Source of the DNA: Peribacillus sp. FSL H8-0477
Lineage (GTDB): Bacteria; Bacillota; Bacilli; Bacillales; DSM-1321
Reading direction: 5' to 3'
Assembly (NCBI RefSeq): GCF_038002765.1
Contig: NZ_JBBODE010000002.1
Coordinates: 682,001-746,000 of the forward strand
DNA length: 64,000 bases
Position numbers and translations under genes: made by a program. Of this stretch, positions 45,840 to 55,547 are shown in pieces. Numbering within the stretch: position 1 is the stretch's first letter; every line of letters starts with the position of its first letter. The notes below the pieces were generated by a model. The model was given only the letters and a program-made list of their open reading frames with translations, ran no database searches and was not told the DNA's origin.

Positions 45840-46007
45840 TTATTTTTGGTAGTTCTTTATTTCAGGGTCCAAAGAAGCTGAATTTTCTTCTTCATTTTGT
45901 GATTGTTTCTTTAGTTGTTTTACCATATAAACAATCATAAAAATAATTCCAGCTCCAAATAATGCAAGCATACCAAACATTAGAACATTATATATAAAAT
46001 CACCCAT
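45840..46007 (-). CDS. Small single-pass membrane protein
   Basis: 55 residues: MGDFIYNVLMFGM start, one membrane helix (about 5-28) and a charged tail (KQLKKQSQNEEENSASLDPE). AAAGGAGG lies 11 bases upstream. Short tail-anchored layout like CcoS-type or YtzI-type peptides; no family assigned. Possibly cotranscribed with the nrd operon upstream. Confidence 0.6.
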   Translation of the reverse strand: MGDFIYNVLMFGMLALFGAGIIFMIVYMVKQLKKQSQNEEENSASLDPEIKNYQK

Positions 46008-46053
46008 AGTGAGAATAGCCTCCTTTTATTTTAGTATAACAGAAAGGAGGAGG

Positions 46054-46500
46054 CTAGCTAAGCGTATGTTCTTGGGAATTACGGAGCTTGGCTCGGAAAA
46101 GGGACGCAAATCGTTTTATTTTCTCATAATCAGTATCTTGATACATCTGTTCAATCTTTAAGGTCACAGCTAAGCAGCTATTCATAAAAAGCATATCTCG
46201 GAAAATATCTACAGCGCCGCAAAAGTGTTTATAATTCGTTTCTCCCGTCCCGAAAACAGCTGTCACAGTTTGAGTTAGGTCAAGCTCTTCAAGTTCATGA
46301 TAAAATGCGGCCATCTTGGCAGGCAGTTCACCGTTTCCCCATGTATAGGTTCCTACAATTAAGCCATCGAATGCAGGAAGTGTTCTGATGTCCACTTCTG
46401 ATACCCTATAGAGCTGTGAGTCTGGGAGGATAGAGGCAATCGCTTCGGCAATCGCCTTTGTATTCCCTCCAGCTGAATGATAAACAATAGCGATACTCAC
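46054..46500 (-). CDS. Flavodoxin, electron donor/activator in the nrd operon
   Basis: 148 residues. FMN-binding P-loop at the N-terminus (YHSAGGNTKAIA), IVGTYTWGNGELP and FGTGETNYKHFCGAVD: this is a YkuN/YkuP-type flavodoxin rather than a true NrdI. It overlaps nrdF by four bases, so it is made together with the reductase and probably maintains its radical cofactor, the job of NrdI in class Ib systems. Confidence 0.88.
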   Translation of the reverse strand: MSIAIVYHSAGGNTKAIAEAIASILPDSQLYRVSEVDIRTLPAFDGLIVGTYTWGNGELPAKMAAFYHELEELDLTQTVTAVFGTGETNYKHFCGAVDIFRDMLFMNSCLAVTLKIEQMYQDTDYEKIKRFASLFRAKLRNSQEHTLS

Positions 46501-47549
46501 AATTCATCGAAACCATTACTAGCATTTACTTGACTATATGTTCGCGATTTCTGTTCGAAAAAGTCTGTTTTCGTCATACTGATGGATTCATCGTCAAATG
46601 TTTTGATCCAAGGCATTGGATTTTCGCTATATTCTTGATATAAATTATCCAGTCCAAGCATCCTGAGCCGCTTATTGGCAATATACTCAATGTATTCATT
46701 AAACTCTTCCAAGTCTAAATCTGCTTTATCTTGAATATCCTCGAGCATATATTCAGACCATTCTTTTTCAAGGTTTACTGCGTTTTCAAGAGTATGATAG
46801 ATAAATTGCTTGTTCTCTTTGTTATTTAGTTCAGGATACTCATACATTAAAATTTGAACAAGCATGCCAACAAAGTCAAAGTGAACCATTTCATCTCGGT
46901 GAATATAAGAAATCATGGTAGCGGAGCCTGTCATCAGATTTTGTCTGCCTAAATTATAATAAAAGGCAAATGCTGAATAGAAATAAATACCTTCGAGATT
47001 GGTAGAGTGGATTAACGCTTCAAATAAATGCTGAGGAGTTGGATCGTCAACATACGTCTGATAAGCATCTACAATCGGCTGATTTCTTCTTATTACCTGA
47101 GGATGCTGTTTTATCCGATCGAATAACTGTCTTTGCTGACCAATCGGAAGCAAAGAGGCCAAGATATACGAGTAGGATTCATTATGAATGGACTCTTGCT
47201 GGGCCATATTGGCAAGAATGGCTTTTGCAGCAGGGTCCTTAATAAAACGCATAATTTCAATGAGCGTAGGAGTTTGTAAACTGTCCATGCCTGCAATCAT
47301 CGTCAGTATATCGAGAAAAACGTCTTGAATATCCTCATCCAATTCCAACCACTGCTTTTTGTCTTGTATCATATTTACACTGGAAGGCTTCCAGAAGTTG
47401 TTGATCAATTGTGTATACGTATCATAAAACTTCTCATATTGGATATCATTCCAGAGAAGAAAACCTGATGCTTCCCCTTTAAAAACCCCTGTTGCTCGAG
47501 TTGGATGCGTAGGCTCAAGCATTCTGATTTTTTTGATGTGTTCATTCAT
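46497..47549 (-). CDS. nrdF: Class I ribonucleotide reductase, beta (radical) subunit
   Basis: 350 residues. Dimetal ligands in order: Asp in IAGMDSLQT, Glu and His in QQESIHNESY (the tyrosine following is the radical-site candidate), Glu in NLEGIYFY, and Glu/His in HRDEMVHFDF. C-terminal tail ends NASNGFDEL, for binding to the alpha subunit. Forms one operon with the alpha subunit and the flavodoxin, under the cobalamin riboswitch. Confidence 0.93.
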   Translation of the reverse strand: MNEHIKKIRMLEPTHPTRATGVFKGEASGFLLWNDIQYEKFYDTYTQLINNFWKPSSVNMIQDKKQWLELDEDIQDVFLDILTMIAGMDSLQTPTLIEIMRFIKDPAAKAILANMAQQESIHNESYSYILASLLPIGQQRQLFDRIKQHPQVIRRNQPIVDAYQTYVDDPTPQHLFEALIHSTNLEGIYFYSAFAFYYNLGRQNLMTGSATMISYIHRDEMVHFDFVGMLVQILMYEYPELNNKENKQFIYHTLENAVNLEKEWSEYMLEDIQDKADLDLEEFNEYIEYIANKRLRMLGLDNLYQEYSENPMPWIKTFDDESISMTKTDFFEQKSRTYSQVNASNGFDEL

Positions 47550-47576
47550 GGGAATCTCTCCTTTTCTTTACCTGCC

Positions 47577-49847
47577 TTAGCTGCTGCAACTTTCACAGGC
47601 ACTGCTGAATTCTGATGATGTTGACCGAACGTAATAGGTGGACTTCATACCGCTGTTCCAGGCTGTCAGGTGGATATCGAGCAGTTCTTTTGCCTTAATG
47701 GTGTTGTGAACATAGAGATTAAAGCTAATGGCTTGGTCAATATGACGCTGGCGGGCTGCGTTTTGTTTAATGCTTTCTTTTTGATCTAAATGAAAACGAG
47801 TCTTTTTGTAATACTCGTAAGTATTAGGTGTTAATCCTGGTGCTGTTACTTTGAATTTAAAATTCTTCTTTTCCTCGTAAAATTCAATTTCATATAATGG
47901 GTCGATTCCATCTGTTGAATTCCCTATTTTTGCTGTTGACGAGTTAGGAGCGATAGCCATGAGATAGCCATTACGAAGGCCATGTTTTTGGATATTGTTT
48001 TTTAACTCAAGCCACTTTTCATCCTCATAATGCCTAAGAGAGAAATATTCACCTGTATGCCAATCAGAGCCTTCAAAGTAAGGATAACTTTCTTTCTCTT
48101 GTGCCAGTTGATTCGAAGCTTGAACGGTAAGATACGCAATTTTTTCATATAAGGAATCAGCTAGCTGTACGGCTTCATCGGATTCCCAGTAGATGTTTTT
48201 AGAGGCTAATAGATGATGCCAGCCGAACGTTCCTAAGCCGATTGCTCTGTATCGCTTATTCGATATTTCCGCTTGTTTGACAGGAAGATTATTAACGTCA
48301 ATGACATTATCGAGCATTCTTACTTGAATAGGGATAAGACGTTCAAGAACATCGTCACCAACTGCACGAGGTAAATTAACTGAGGAAAGGTTACACACAA
48401 CAAAGTCTCCGCTTTTCCTCACGATGACGACATCTCCATCTTCAGTTGTGTACTCTTGTGAAATCGTAGTAGGACTTAAATTCTGGGCAATTTCCGTACA
48501 TAAATTCGAGCAGTAAATCATGCCTTTATGCTTATTTGGATTCTTTCGATTTACTTCATCACGGTAGAACATATACGGGACGCCTTCTTCTAATTGTGAA
48601 ATCATGATATTCTTCATGATTGTAATGGCAGGGATTTTCTCAAAAGAAAAGTGCGGTAATGTTCCATCTTCGGCAGCTTGAACGGCTATTGCATACTGTT
48701 TGCGGAAGCTTCCTTGACCTTTCACTTCATCAAAATGATCTTCAAGAGAGAACCCGAGTGTTTCTTTTACGGTATGCGGGTCAAAGAGATACCAATCAGA
48801 CCGGTCACGAACAGCTTCCATAAATAAATCCGGGATGCAGACACCCGTGAAAATATCATGAGCTTTCAAGCGGTCATCACCATTTTGTGTTTTTAAATCA
48901 AGGAAGCTTAAAATATCCTTGTGCCAGACATCAAGATAAATCGCAATGGCACCTTTGCGTTGTCCAAGCTGATCAACACTAACAGCTGTTTGATTAAATA
49001 AACGGATCCAAGGTGTAGTACCTGAGCTGTTCCCAGCAAAACCTCGAATATCAGAACCCAGAGCACGTATTTTACCTGCATATAGCCCGACCCCACCGCC
49101 GAATTTAGACACTTTTGCTGCATCATAGTTTGCCATATAAATGCCGTCAATCGAATCATCAATGGCATCTATGAAACAAGAACTCAATTGACCATGCGAT
49201 TTTCCTGCATTTGAAAGAGTGGGGGTGGCTACGGTCATATAGAGATTTGACATGGCCCAATAGGCTTCTTTGACAAGCTGAATTCGCATTGATGGTTCGT
49301 TGCGCATAATTTCCATCGCAATGATCATAAACCGTTCTTGAGGAAGTTCGTAAACAGCGTCTTTCTCTGGACGAGCCAGATAACGGTCATTGAGTAAATA
49401 CAGACCGATATAAGAGAATAATTTGTCTTTTTCAGGGTCAATGGCTGATTCAAGTTCCTCAATCTCTTCTTTAGAGTATGAAGCTAACAATTCGGGCTTA
49501 TATACAGAGTAGCGTTGACCCATTTGTGGGGTGGAAAGCTGCTGAAGCAATCCGTAAAAGGAACCGTAGGAAGTCTTTTCACCGCGGTTAGCACGAGACT
49601 CTCTGTACATGGAATGAAGCAGCTGAGCGGCAGCAGCAAACGTCCAATCAGGTGCATCGATATCGACTTTCTCGAGGGCCATTTGTATCAACTTTCTTGA
49701 TACTTTTGCTTCACTAGCATCAGACTGTCTGTCCAGCCATTTTTGAAACCTAGTTTCGAATGATTTCATGTCTAGACGTCCTTCAAATTGCTTGGACAAT
49801 ATAGTGAATTGCTGCGAGTTGTTATTTATGGTTGTTGTTTGGGTCAT
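47577..49847 (-). CDS. nrdE: Class I ribonucleotide reductase, alpha (catalytic) subunit
   Basis: 756 residues; reduces ribonucleoside diphosphates. Catalytic NLCTEI (Cys-x-Glu) and SSCF loops, thiyl-radical region and the C-terminal redox pair in ACESCSS are present. Start: the ATG at 49847 has AGGAGG nine bases upstream; the in-frame extension to 49961 runs through the riboswitch terminator and is not translated. Gene order alpha-beta-flavodoxin differs from nrdI-nrdE-nrdF of B. subtilis. Confidence 0.94.
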   Translation of the reverse strand: MTQTTTINNNSQQFTILSKQFEGRLDMKSFETRFQKWLDRQSDASEAKVSRKLIQMALEKVDIDAPDWTFAAAAQLLHSMYRESRANRGEKTSYGSFYGLLQQLSTPQMGQRYSVYKPELLASYSKEEIEELESAIDPEKDKLFSYIGLYLLNDRYLARPEKDAVYELPQERFMIIAMEIMRNEPSMRIQLVKEAYWAMSNLYMTVATPTLSNAGKSHGQLSSCFIDAIDDSIDGIYMANYDAAKVSKFGGGVGLYAGKIRALGSDIRGFAGNSSGTTPWIRLFNQTAVSVDQLGQRKGAIAIYLDVWHKDILSFLDLKTQNGDDRLKAHDIFTGVCIPDLFMEAVRDRSDWYLFDPHTVKETLGFSLEDHFDEVKGQGSFRKQYAIAVQAAEDGTLPHFSFEKIPAITIMKNIMISQLEEGVPYMFYRDEVNRKNPNKHKGMIYCSNLCTEIAQNLSPTTISQEYTTEDGDVVIVRKSGDFVVCNLSSVNLPRAVGDDVLERLIPIQVRMLDNVIDVNNLPVKQAEISNKRYRAIGLGTFGWHHLLASKNIYWESDEAVQLADSLYEKIAYLTVQASNQLAQEKESYPYFEGSDWHTGEYFSLRHYEDEKWLELKNNIQKHGLRNGYLMAIAPNSSTAKIGNSTDGIDPLYEIEFYEEKKNFKFKVTAPGLTPNTYEYYKKTRFHLDQKESIKQNAARQRHIDQAISFNLYVHNTIKAKELLDIHLTAWNSGMKSTYYVRSTSSEFSSACESCSS

Positions 49848-49873
49848 AAAATGAATCCTCCTAGTTTTTAAAC

Positions 49874-49907
49874 ATAAAAAAATCCGCTCAAGGATTGTGA
49901 GCGGATT
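49874..49907 (-). terminator. Expression-platform terminator of the cobalamin riboswitch
   Basis: On the minus strand AATCCGCTCA / TGAGCGGATT with a seven-base loop, followed by seven T, 27 bases before the nrdE start. It lies between aptamer and gene, so control is by transcription attenuation. Confidence 0.88.
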
Positions 49908-49984
49908 AAACGATAAGTGTAAGGAAACATGAAAGAAGGCATTACACCATCGTTTCATCATCTCAACCCCCGAAGAACAAGAAA

Positions 49985-50160
49985 CTTAAGCAAGTTTAGG
50001 CAGGTCTCCTGACTCGTGATCACCCTACTTTGAGCCCTTCCCGTATCTCATTGATACAGTGGTCATCTCATTTCGTCACACTTACAGTTGCGGGGACAGT
50101 ACCGGGATTACACCGGTTTCCCTTTTCAGCCGTTTCCGGCACCTAATCTAGCGTTTTCTA
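49985..50160 (-). ncRNA. Cobalamin riboswitch (aptamer)
   Basis: On the minus strand the conserved core is clear: GGTGCCGG near the 5' end, AAAAGGGAA, CCGGTG-AATCCCGG, CTGTCCCCGCAACTGT and the B12 box (GTCAGGAGACCTGCC, complement at 50000-50014). It senses adenosylcobalamin and, with the downstream terminator, should switch off the class I reductase operon when B12 is plentiful, as known for some bacteria that also have a B12-dependent class II reductase. The class II gene is not in this window. Confidence 0.95.
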
Positions 50161-50477
50161 TATATAGTTATGTTTTTAGTAAATTAATCTATATCTTGTG
50201 ATTTGAGCTACTATAATCGTAAGCTATCTCTGAGAAAAATACAACCATTTTCATTTGAACTTCGGAATTTATTTCTTAGGAGGAAGGAATCAATTGCTAA
50301 ACTCCATTTGAACTTGTTATAATCGTTAAGGTCATTATGGGTAAGGACGAAATGATTGGGAAACTCCTCATAATGTACTTAGAATCATTTCTCGAATGAA
50401 TCGGTGAAAAAATGTGATAAAATAAACATAACACTTTATAAAAAGTAAACTATATTTTTAATTGAAGGAGCATTCAC
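50161..50477. other. Promoter region between the nrd operon and ppaC
   Basis: 317 AT-rich bases holding the divergent promoters of the nrd operon (minus) and ppaC (plus). No gene seen. Confidence 0.4.
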
Positions 50478-51407
50478 GTGGAAAAAGTACTCGTTTTCGG
50501 ACACAAAAATCCAGATACAGATACGATTTGTTCAGCAATTGCATATGCTGATTTGAAAAAACAATTAGGTATGGACGCAGAGCCGGTTCGTCTTGGAGAA
50601 GTAAATGGAGAAACACAATTTGCGCTCGATACATTTAAATTTGACGCACCTCGTTTAGTTGAAAAGGTTGCTATCGAAGCAGATGCTGTTATTCTTGTTG
50701 ACCATAACGAACGTCAGCAAAGTGCAGATGATATTGATCAAGTGCGAATTCTTGAAGTAATCGACCATCACCGTATTGCTAACTTTGAAACAAGTGACCC
50801 TTTATATTATCGTGCAGAACCTGTTGGTTGTACGGCTACTATATTGAATAAGATTTATAAAGAAAACAGTCTTGAAATACCAAAGGAAGTTGCTGGATTA
50901 ATGCTATCAGCAATCATCTCAGATTCCTTGCTATTTAAATCACCAACTTGTACTGAACAAGATACAGCCGCTGCATTTGAACTGGCAGAAATTGCGGGTG
51001 TAGATGCTGAAAGCTACGGTTTAGAGATGCTTAAGGCAGGCGCTGATTTAAGTGGAAAAACAATTGAACAGCTGATTACCCTTGATGCAAAGGAATTTGC
51101 AATGGGTGATGCGAAAGTTGTCATTGCCCAAGTAAATGCTGTTGATACAAACGAAGTAATGGCTATGCAGACAGAATTAGAAGCGGCCATCTCAGCAGTT
51201 GTTTTTGAAAGGAATCTTGATTTATTCCTATTTGTTGTTACTGATATTCTGATTAATGACTCAGTAGTGCTCGCACTTGGCAGCAAGACAGACGCTGTTG
51301 AAAAGGCATATGATGTCGAACTGTTTAATAACCTAGCTGTTCTTAAAGGGGTCGTTTCACGTAAAAAACAAATCGTCCCTGTGTTGACAAATATCCTTTC
51401 AAACTAA
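50478..51407 (+). CDS. ppaC: Manganese-dependent inorganic pyrophosphatase
   Basis: 309 residues, family II pyrophosphatase; hydrolyses pyrophosphate to pull biosynthetic reactions. Metal ligands of the DHH domain are visible: GHKNPDTD (His9, Asp13, Asp15), VDHNE and VIDHH. The C-terminal DHHA2 domain has the basic SRKKQ motif. GTG start with GAAGGAG upstream. Flanked by a terminator. Confidence 0.96.
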   Translation: MEKVLVFGHKNPDTDTICSAIAYADLKKQLGMDAEPVRLGEVNGETQFALDTFKFDAPRLVEKVAIEADAVILVDHNERQQSADDIDQVRILEVIDHHRIANFETSDPLYYRAEPVGCTATILNKIYKENSLEIPKEVAGLMLSAIISDSLLFKSPTCTEQDTAAAFELAEIAGVDAESYGLEMLKAGADLSGKTIEQLITLDAKEFAMGDAKVVIAQVNAVDTNEVMAMQTELEAAISAVVFERNLDLFLFVVTDILINDSVVLALGSKTDAVEKAYDVELFNNLAVLKGVVSRKKQIVPVLTNILSN

Positions 51408-51449
51408 AAAAACGAACGTATCGTTGAGTAGCGATACGTTCGTTTTTTT
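51406..51449. terminator. Bidirectional terminator after ppaC
   Basis: Stem AAACGAACGTATCG / CGATACGTTCGTTT, loop TTGAGTAG, with A and T runs. Confidence 0.9.
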
Positions 51450-51594
51450 AATTTGTTTCATTTTTTTCTTTTTCATAGGCAATCACAATCACATCTTTAT
51501 TAACCTGCTTACCGAGCTTATCCTCAAAACTCTTTACTTCATTAACTAAATCCTCAGAAAGACTGGCGGCTGTATAATCGTTTTCCTCTTGCAA
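51448..51594 (-). CDS. 48-residue conserved small protein
   Basis: TTG start with AAGGAGG eight bases upstream. Sequence opens QEENDYTAASLSEDLVNEVK and includes VNKDVIVIAYEK. Soluble and acidic; a short Bacillaceae protein of unknown role. Too short for routine calling but well supported by its ribosome-binding site and convergent terminator. Confidence 0.7.
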   Translation of the reverse strand: MQEENDYTAASLSEDLVNEVKSFEDKLGKQVNKDVIVIAYEKEKNETN

Positions 51595-51663
51595 GTAGTA
51601 ATCCTCCTTCACATTTATCTGTAGAGGGAATTAGTATGTGCAATGGTTCCTTTGATTATACGG

Positions 51664-53130
51664 TTAGGAATTACTGGCTTTAGGCAGCTCTTTATTAAAA
51701 ATAGCGAGGCGTTCAATTAAGTCACTGCTTGCCCTGTCAAGGCCGATGATGTGAACGGTTTTCCCTTGCTCTCGGTATTTTAAAACGACTTTATCTACAG
51801 CACCGACCGCTGAATCATCCCACAAGCGGGAATGAGAGAAATCAATGATAATGGTCTTCACCGACTCTTGGGCTGTCAATTTATTAACGAAGTCACTTAC
51901 AGATGCAAAGAAAAGCTGCCCCGTCACTTGATAGGTGACATCTGTTGAAGTTTGAATCTTTTCGATATGAACCCGAGATAGTTTTGCTGAGAAAAAGATC
52001 ATGCTTAAAATGACACCGGTGAAAACACCCTTGGAAAGATCATGTGTATAGACAACAGTAAATACAGTGACTAGCATAATAAAGGTATCACTCTTAGGTG
52101 TTAAATGAAGTCTTTTTAATGATGACCAGTCAAAGGTTCCGATTGAAACCATAATCATAACGGCCACAAGTGCTGCCATAGGAATTTTAATGAGGACGTC
52201 ATTTAAAAGGACAATTAATATCAGTAAAAAGACACCTGCTACAAAAGTCGATAATCTTCCGCGGCCTCCGGATTTAATATTGATTCCTGATTGTCCAATC
52301 ATGGCGCAGCCAGCCATACCGCCAAAGCAGCCCGCAATAATATTAGCTATTCCCTGTCCGCGTGCTTCTTTATTTTTATTGCTTTTAGTATCTGTCAAGT
52401 CGTCCACGATTTGAGCAGTTAAAAGGGATTCAAGCAAACCTACAAAGGATAAGGCAAGAGAATATGGAAAGATAATGGATAGTGTTTCAAACGTTAATGG
52501 AATGTCTGGAAGCATAAATAAAGGCAATGCCTGTGTCAGTTCTCCCATATCACCGACTGTCCGAACTCCTGCACCTGTCGCTATAGTAATAATGGTAATA
52601 ACGATTATTGCTACGAGTGCAGAGGGAATGACTTTTGTGAATCGTGGAAACAAGTAAATGATGGCAAGAGCCCCAGCTGTCATTACGTACATAATCCAAG
52701 TTTCCCCGACAAAATGAGTTAATTGAGCACTGAAAATTAAAATGGCTAATGAATTTACGAATCCAGTCATCACGGGACGTGGGATAAATTTCATTAATTT
52801 ACCGATCTTACAGACACCGAATATAATTTGCAGAACGCCTGTTAGAATAGTTGCTGCAAGTAAATACTGCAGACCATAATCTTTTACGAGGTCCACCATA
52901 ACAAGCGCCATTGCAGCTGTAGCAGCAGAAATCATTCCTGGTCTTCCGCCTACAAACGATATGACCACTGCAATACAAAAGGATGCATAAAGGCCGACCA
53001 TTGGGTCAACCCCGGCAATAATTGAAAAAGCAATCGCTTCTGGAATGAGTGCGAGTGCCACGACAATTCCTGATAATATATCACCACGGATATTGCCAAA
53101 CCATTCTTGTTTAATTGATTGGATAGTCAA
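51664..53130 (-). CDS. SulP-family anion transporter with STAS domain
   Basis: 488 residues: about 12 membrane segments ([23 protein letters not shown] is the SulP signature) and a C-terminal STAS domain (about 385-480; [19 protein letters not shown]). Family members take up sulfate, bicarbonate or dicarboxylates with H+ or Na+. No sulfur or carbonic anhydrase gene is adjacent, so the substrate is open. Confidence 0.9.
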   Translation of the reverse strand: MTIQSIKQEWFGNIRGDILSGIVVALALIPEAIAFSIIAGVDPMVGLYASFCIAVVISFVGGRPGMISAATAAMALVMVDLVKDYGLQYLLAATILTGVLQIIFGVCKIGKLMKFIPRPVMTGFVNSLAILIFSAQLTHFVGETWIMYVMTAGALAIIYLFPRFTKVIPSALVAIIVITIITIATGAGVRTVGDMGELTQALPLFMLPDIPLTFETLSIIFPYSLALSFVGLLESLLTAQIVDDLTDTKSNKNKEARGQGIANIIAGCFGGMAGCAMIGQSGINIKSGGRGRLSTFVAGVFLLILIVLLNDVLIKIPMAALVAVMIMVSIGTFDWSSLKRLHLTPKSDTFIMLVTVFTVVYTHDLSKGVFTGVILSMIFFSAKLSRVHIEKIQTSTDVTYQVTGQLFFASVSDFVNKLTAQESVKTIIIDFSHSRLWDDSAVGAVDKVVLKYREQGKTVHIIGLDRASSDLIERLAIFNKELPKASNS

Positions 53131-53273
53131 AATAGTTCTCCCTTTTCTATAAAAAGTACCGAGACTTTATTAATATTGGTGTTGATTAACGAAGTAGATT
53201 ATACCATGGTTCAGAAATACGTGCGGCTTAATTTACACAAATGGTTAGATGATAAAGCAGTAAATATATTAAA

Positions 53274-53307
53274 AAAAAGCCTGAAGGAGCAGCCTTCAGG
53301 CTTTTAA
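53274..53307. terminator. Bidirectional hairpin near the 75-residue protein gene
   Basis: AAAAGCCTGAAGG / GCCTTCAGGCTTTT. Terminates the minus-strand gene ending at 53318. Confidence 0.85.
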
Positions 53308-53317
53308 ATACATATGG

Positions 53318-53545
53318 TTAGATTCGTTCGCTTGAAGAATCATCTTTTGTTTCATGTTTATCTCGTTCTTCTTTTTTTTCCATTTCGATATCTTCTAGTG
53401 GGAGATCGTCGATGGGCATTACCACCTGATCACGTATTTTCTGATCTTCCCAATTCTTTTGAAAGGCTTTAGATTTGTCGTTCCGCTCCTCCAAAATTTT
53501 GTCTTTATCAAGACCCGATTTATTATGATCACGAACTTCATCCAT
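53318..53545 (-). CDS. Hydrophilic 75-residue hypothetical protein
   Basis: Very charged (Asp, Glu, Lys, Arg over half of residues), starts MDEVRDHNKSGLDKDKILEE, ends SSSERI. GAGGAGGG upstream of the ATG. No membrane or catalytic motif; reminiscent of small disordered stress or spore proteins, not identified. Confidence 0.65.
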   Translation of the reverse strand: MDEVRDHNKSGLDKDKILEERNDKSKAFQKNWEDQKIRDQVVMPIDDLPLEDIEMEKKEERDKHETKDDSSSERI

Positions 53546-53646
53546 AAAGAAACCCTCCTCTAATATAGTACCTACTAATTATATTCCCATTTTAATTACT
53601 AGAGAAACATTTTAAAAAACAAATTTTGGGTGATTTCTTCATAAAA

Positions 53647-53660
53647 TGGTAACGCTTACC
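53647..53660. promoter_or_regulatory. cre-like palindrome upstream of the chemoreceptor gene
   Basis: TGGTAACGCTTACC resembles the CcpA operator consensus TGWNANCGNTNWCA with two mismatches and is symmetrical. 70 bases before the chemoreceptor ATG; catabolite control would be plausible but is unproven. Confidence 0.35.
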
Positions 53661-53729
53661 GATAGTAAGGAGTAAAGGTATTTCAGTGTGTGAGGTATAA
53701 AAACCGCATAAGAATAGAGAGGGAAACTT

Positions 53730-55421
53730 ATGAAACTTTCAATCAGACAAAAATTGGCCGGAGCATTTACGATTGTTCTTATTATTTTAGGCGTCACTAC
53801 ATTGGTTACTAACTGGGAAATTGGCCGGGTTAATGACGCGTATCAGGAGATTCTAGAAAATGACGTTCAAAAATTAATTGAGATAAATAATATGAAAGCG
53901 CTTATGCAGGATGAAACGAATCATGTTCGTGGATATTTGCTGACGGGCGATGAAAAATATTTAGAAAACTATAAACAAAGTACCATAGAAATGAAGGCGT
54001 TAGTTAAGGATGTACTTAGTAGAGAAAAAACAGCAGCTGGTAAGAAGCTGTTGAATGATATAAGTGATGCAGAGAAGGCCTATCAGCAAGCAGCAGACAG
54101 ACAGCTGCATTATAAACAATCGGGCAGTGAAGAAGAGTATATGACGATCTTGAAAGCAACGGAGGCTGGGATTGGAAGAACATTCACAGAAAAAATGGTC
54201 ATGTATAAAGATTACCAAGAAAAGCAAATGATTGAAATTAAGAAAGTGGAAAATCATAAGACAAATAGAATTCAGCTTATTGTTCTGATTGTTGATCTGG
54301 CAGGCGTGTTTATTGGAATAGGTTTTTCGATAACATTGGGCAGGCACATTTCGCTGCCCATCCGAAAAACCTCCGCAGCAATAGAGGAAGTGGCTAATGG
54401 AGATTTAACGATTCAAACAATTAAAGTGAAAAATCGTGATGAAATTGGGACACTGGCATCTTCAATGAATAAAATGGTACATGATTTACGCAGCGTAGTT
54501 AAATTAGTTCATGAATCCTCTGAACAGGTTGCATCGAGTAGTGAAGAGCTCTCAGCCAGCGCAGAGCAAAGCAATCTGGCTGCCAAACAGGTAGCGAGAT
54601 TGACTGAAGGCAATGCGGTTTTAATTGATAAACAAGCCTTTGAACTGGATCATATTTCCGAGTCTATTGAAGAAATGACGGCGGGTATTCATGCGATCTC
54701 TTCAAGCGGTGACAAAATGGAAAAAGCAGCAGATACAGCAAGCCTTGTAAGTAAGGCAGGGATGGAAAAAGTGGAAAATGTTGTTCAGCAAATGGAGGCG
54801 ATACATGAGTCTGTCAAGGATGCCTCCTATATGATTGAATCGCTTGGACATCGATCTGATGAAATTAGTAAGATAGTTGGAATGATTACGAGTATTGCTG
54901 ATCAAACCAATTTACTCGCTTTAAATGCGGCTATAGAAGCGGCAAGAGCAGGAGAACATGGTAAAGGTTTTGCCGTAGTAGCTGATGAAGTACGAAAACT
55001 CGCCGAGGAATCAAAAAAATCGGCTGAACAGATTTCGTCCATGATTAGTGTGATTCAAGATGAAACGAGTAAAGCTGTGGAGTTAATGGCTGCTGGGAAT
55101 AAAAAGACAGCAGCGGGTATGCGTCAAACACAAGAAGTGAATGATGCATTTATCCAAATTACGGGATCGGTTGGAAATGTATCAGAAAAAGTCCAAGATG
55201 TGTCTACAGCAGTTGAACAATTATCTGTCAGCAGTGCGCATATTGTACAAGCTGTCCTTCAAGTTAAACATTTTTCAATAGAAAGTATGGCAGCCAGCCA
55301 AGAAAGTTCAGCAGCAACGGAACAACAGCTTGCAGCGATGGAAGAAATCGCGTCATCATCAGAATCACTTTCACATCTTTCTGAAGAACTTCAGGCATTA
55401 GTCAGGAAGTTCACTGTATGA
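53730..55421 (+). CDS. Methyl-accepting chemotaxis protein
   Basis: 563 residues: membrane helix (about 10-30), extracellular four-helix CHASE3-like sensor (about 31-185; [21 protein letters not shown]), second helix (about 186-208), HAMP (210-262) and a cytoplasmic signalling hairpin with [25 protein letters not shown] tip at about residues 388-408. Two methylation-type regions flank the tip. Ligand unknown. Confidence 0.94.
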   Translation: MKLSIRQKLAGAFTIVLIILGVTTLVTNWEIGRVNDAYQEILENDVQKLIEINNMKALMQDETNHVRGYLLTGDEKYLENYKQSTIEMKALVKDVLSREKTAAGKKLLNDISDAEKAYQQAADRQLHYKQSGSEEEYMTILKATEAGIGRTFTEKMVMYKDYQEKQMIEIKKVENHKTNRIQLIVLIVDLAGVFIGIGFSITLGRHISLPIRKTSAAIEEVANGDLTIQTIKVKNRDEIGTLASSMNKMVHDLRSVVKLVHESSEQVASSSEELSASAEQSNLAAKQVARLTEGNAVLIDKQAFELDHISESIEEMTAGIHAISSSGDKMEKAADTASLVSKAGMEKVENVVQQMEAIHESVKDASYMIESLGHRSDEISKIVGMITSIADQTNLLALNAAIEAARAGEHGKGFAVVADEVRKLAEESKKSAEQISSMISVIQDETSKAVELMAAGNKKTAAGMRQTQEVNDAFIQITGSVGNVSEKVQDVSTAVEQLSVSSAHIVQAVLQVKHFSIESMAASQESSAATEQQLAAMEEIASSSESLSHLSEELQALVRKFTV

Positions 55422-55425
55422 TAAG

Positions 55426-55462
55426 CCCTTTGCATCGATTTACTGATGCAGGGTTTTTTTTT
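55426..55462 (+). terminator. Terminator of the chemoreceptor gene
   Basis: CCCTTTGCATC / GATGCAGGG with loop GATTTACT and a nine-T tail. Confidence 0.8.
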
Positions 55463-55547
55463 GAGAAGAAGTGTTGATTGTTTTTAACTGCAGCTTGCTG
55501 GAGGGAGAGAATAAAAGTATGATAGATATGAAATTTTTTACTTTGGG

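Noticed and set aside
46054..46500. NrdI
   Set aside because: Operon position suggests NrdI, but length and the TYTWGNGELP and FCGAVD motifs are those of ordinary flavodoxins.
49848..49961. N-terminal extension of NrdE
   Set aside because: The frame is open but passes through the riboswitch terminator hairpin, and the AGGAGG site fits the ATG at 49847.
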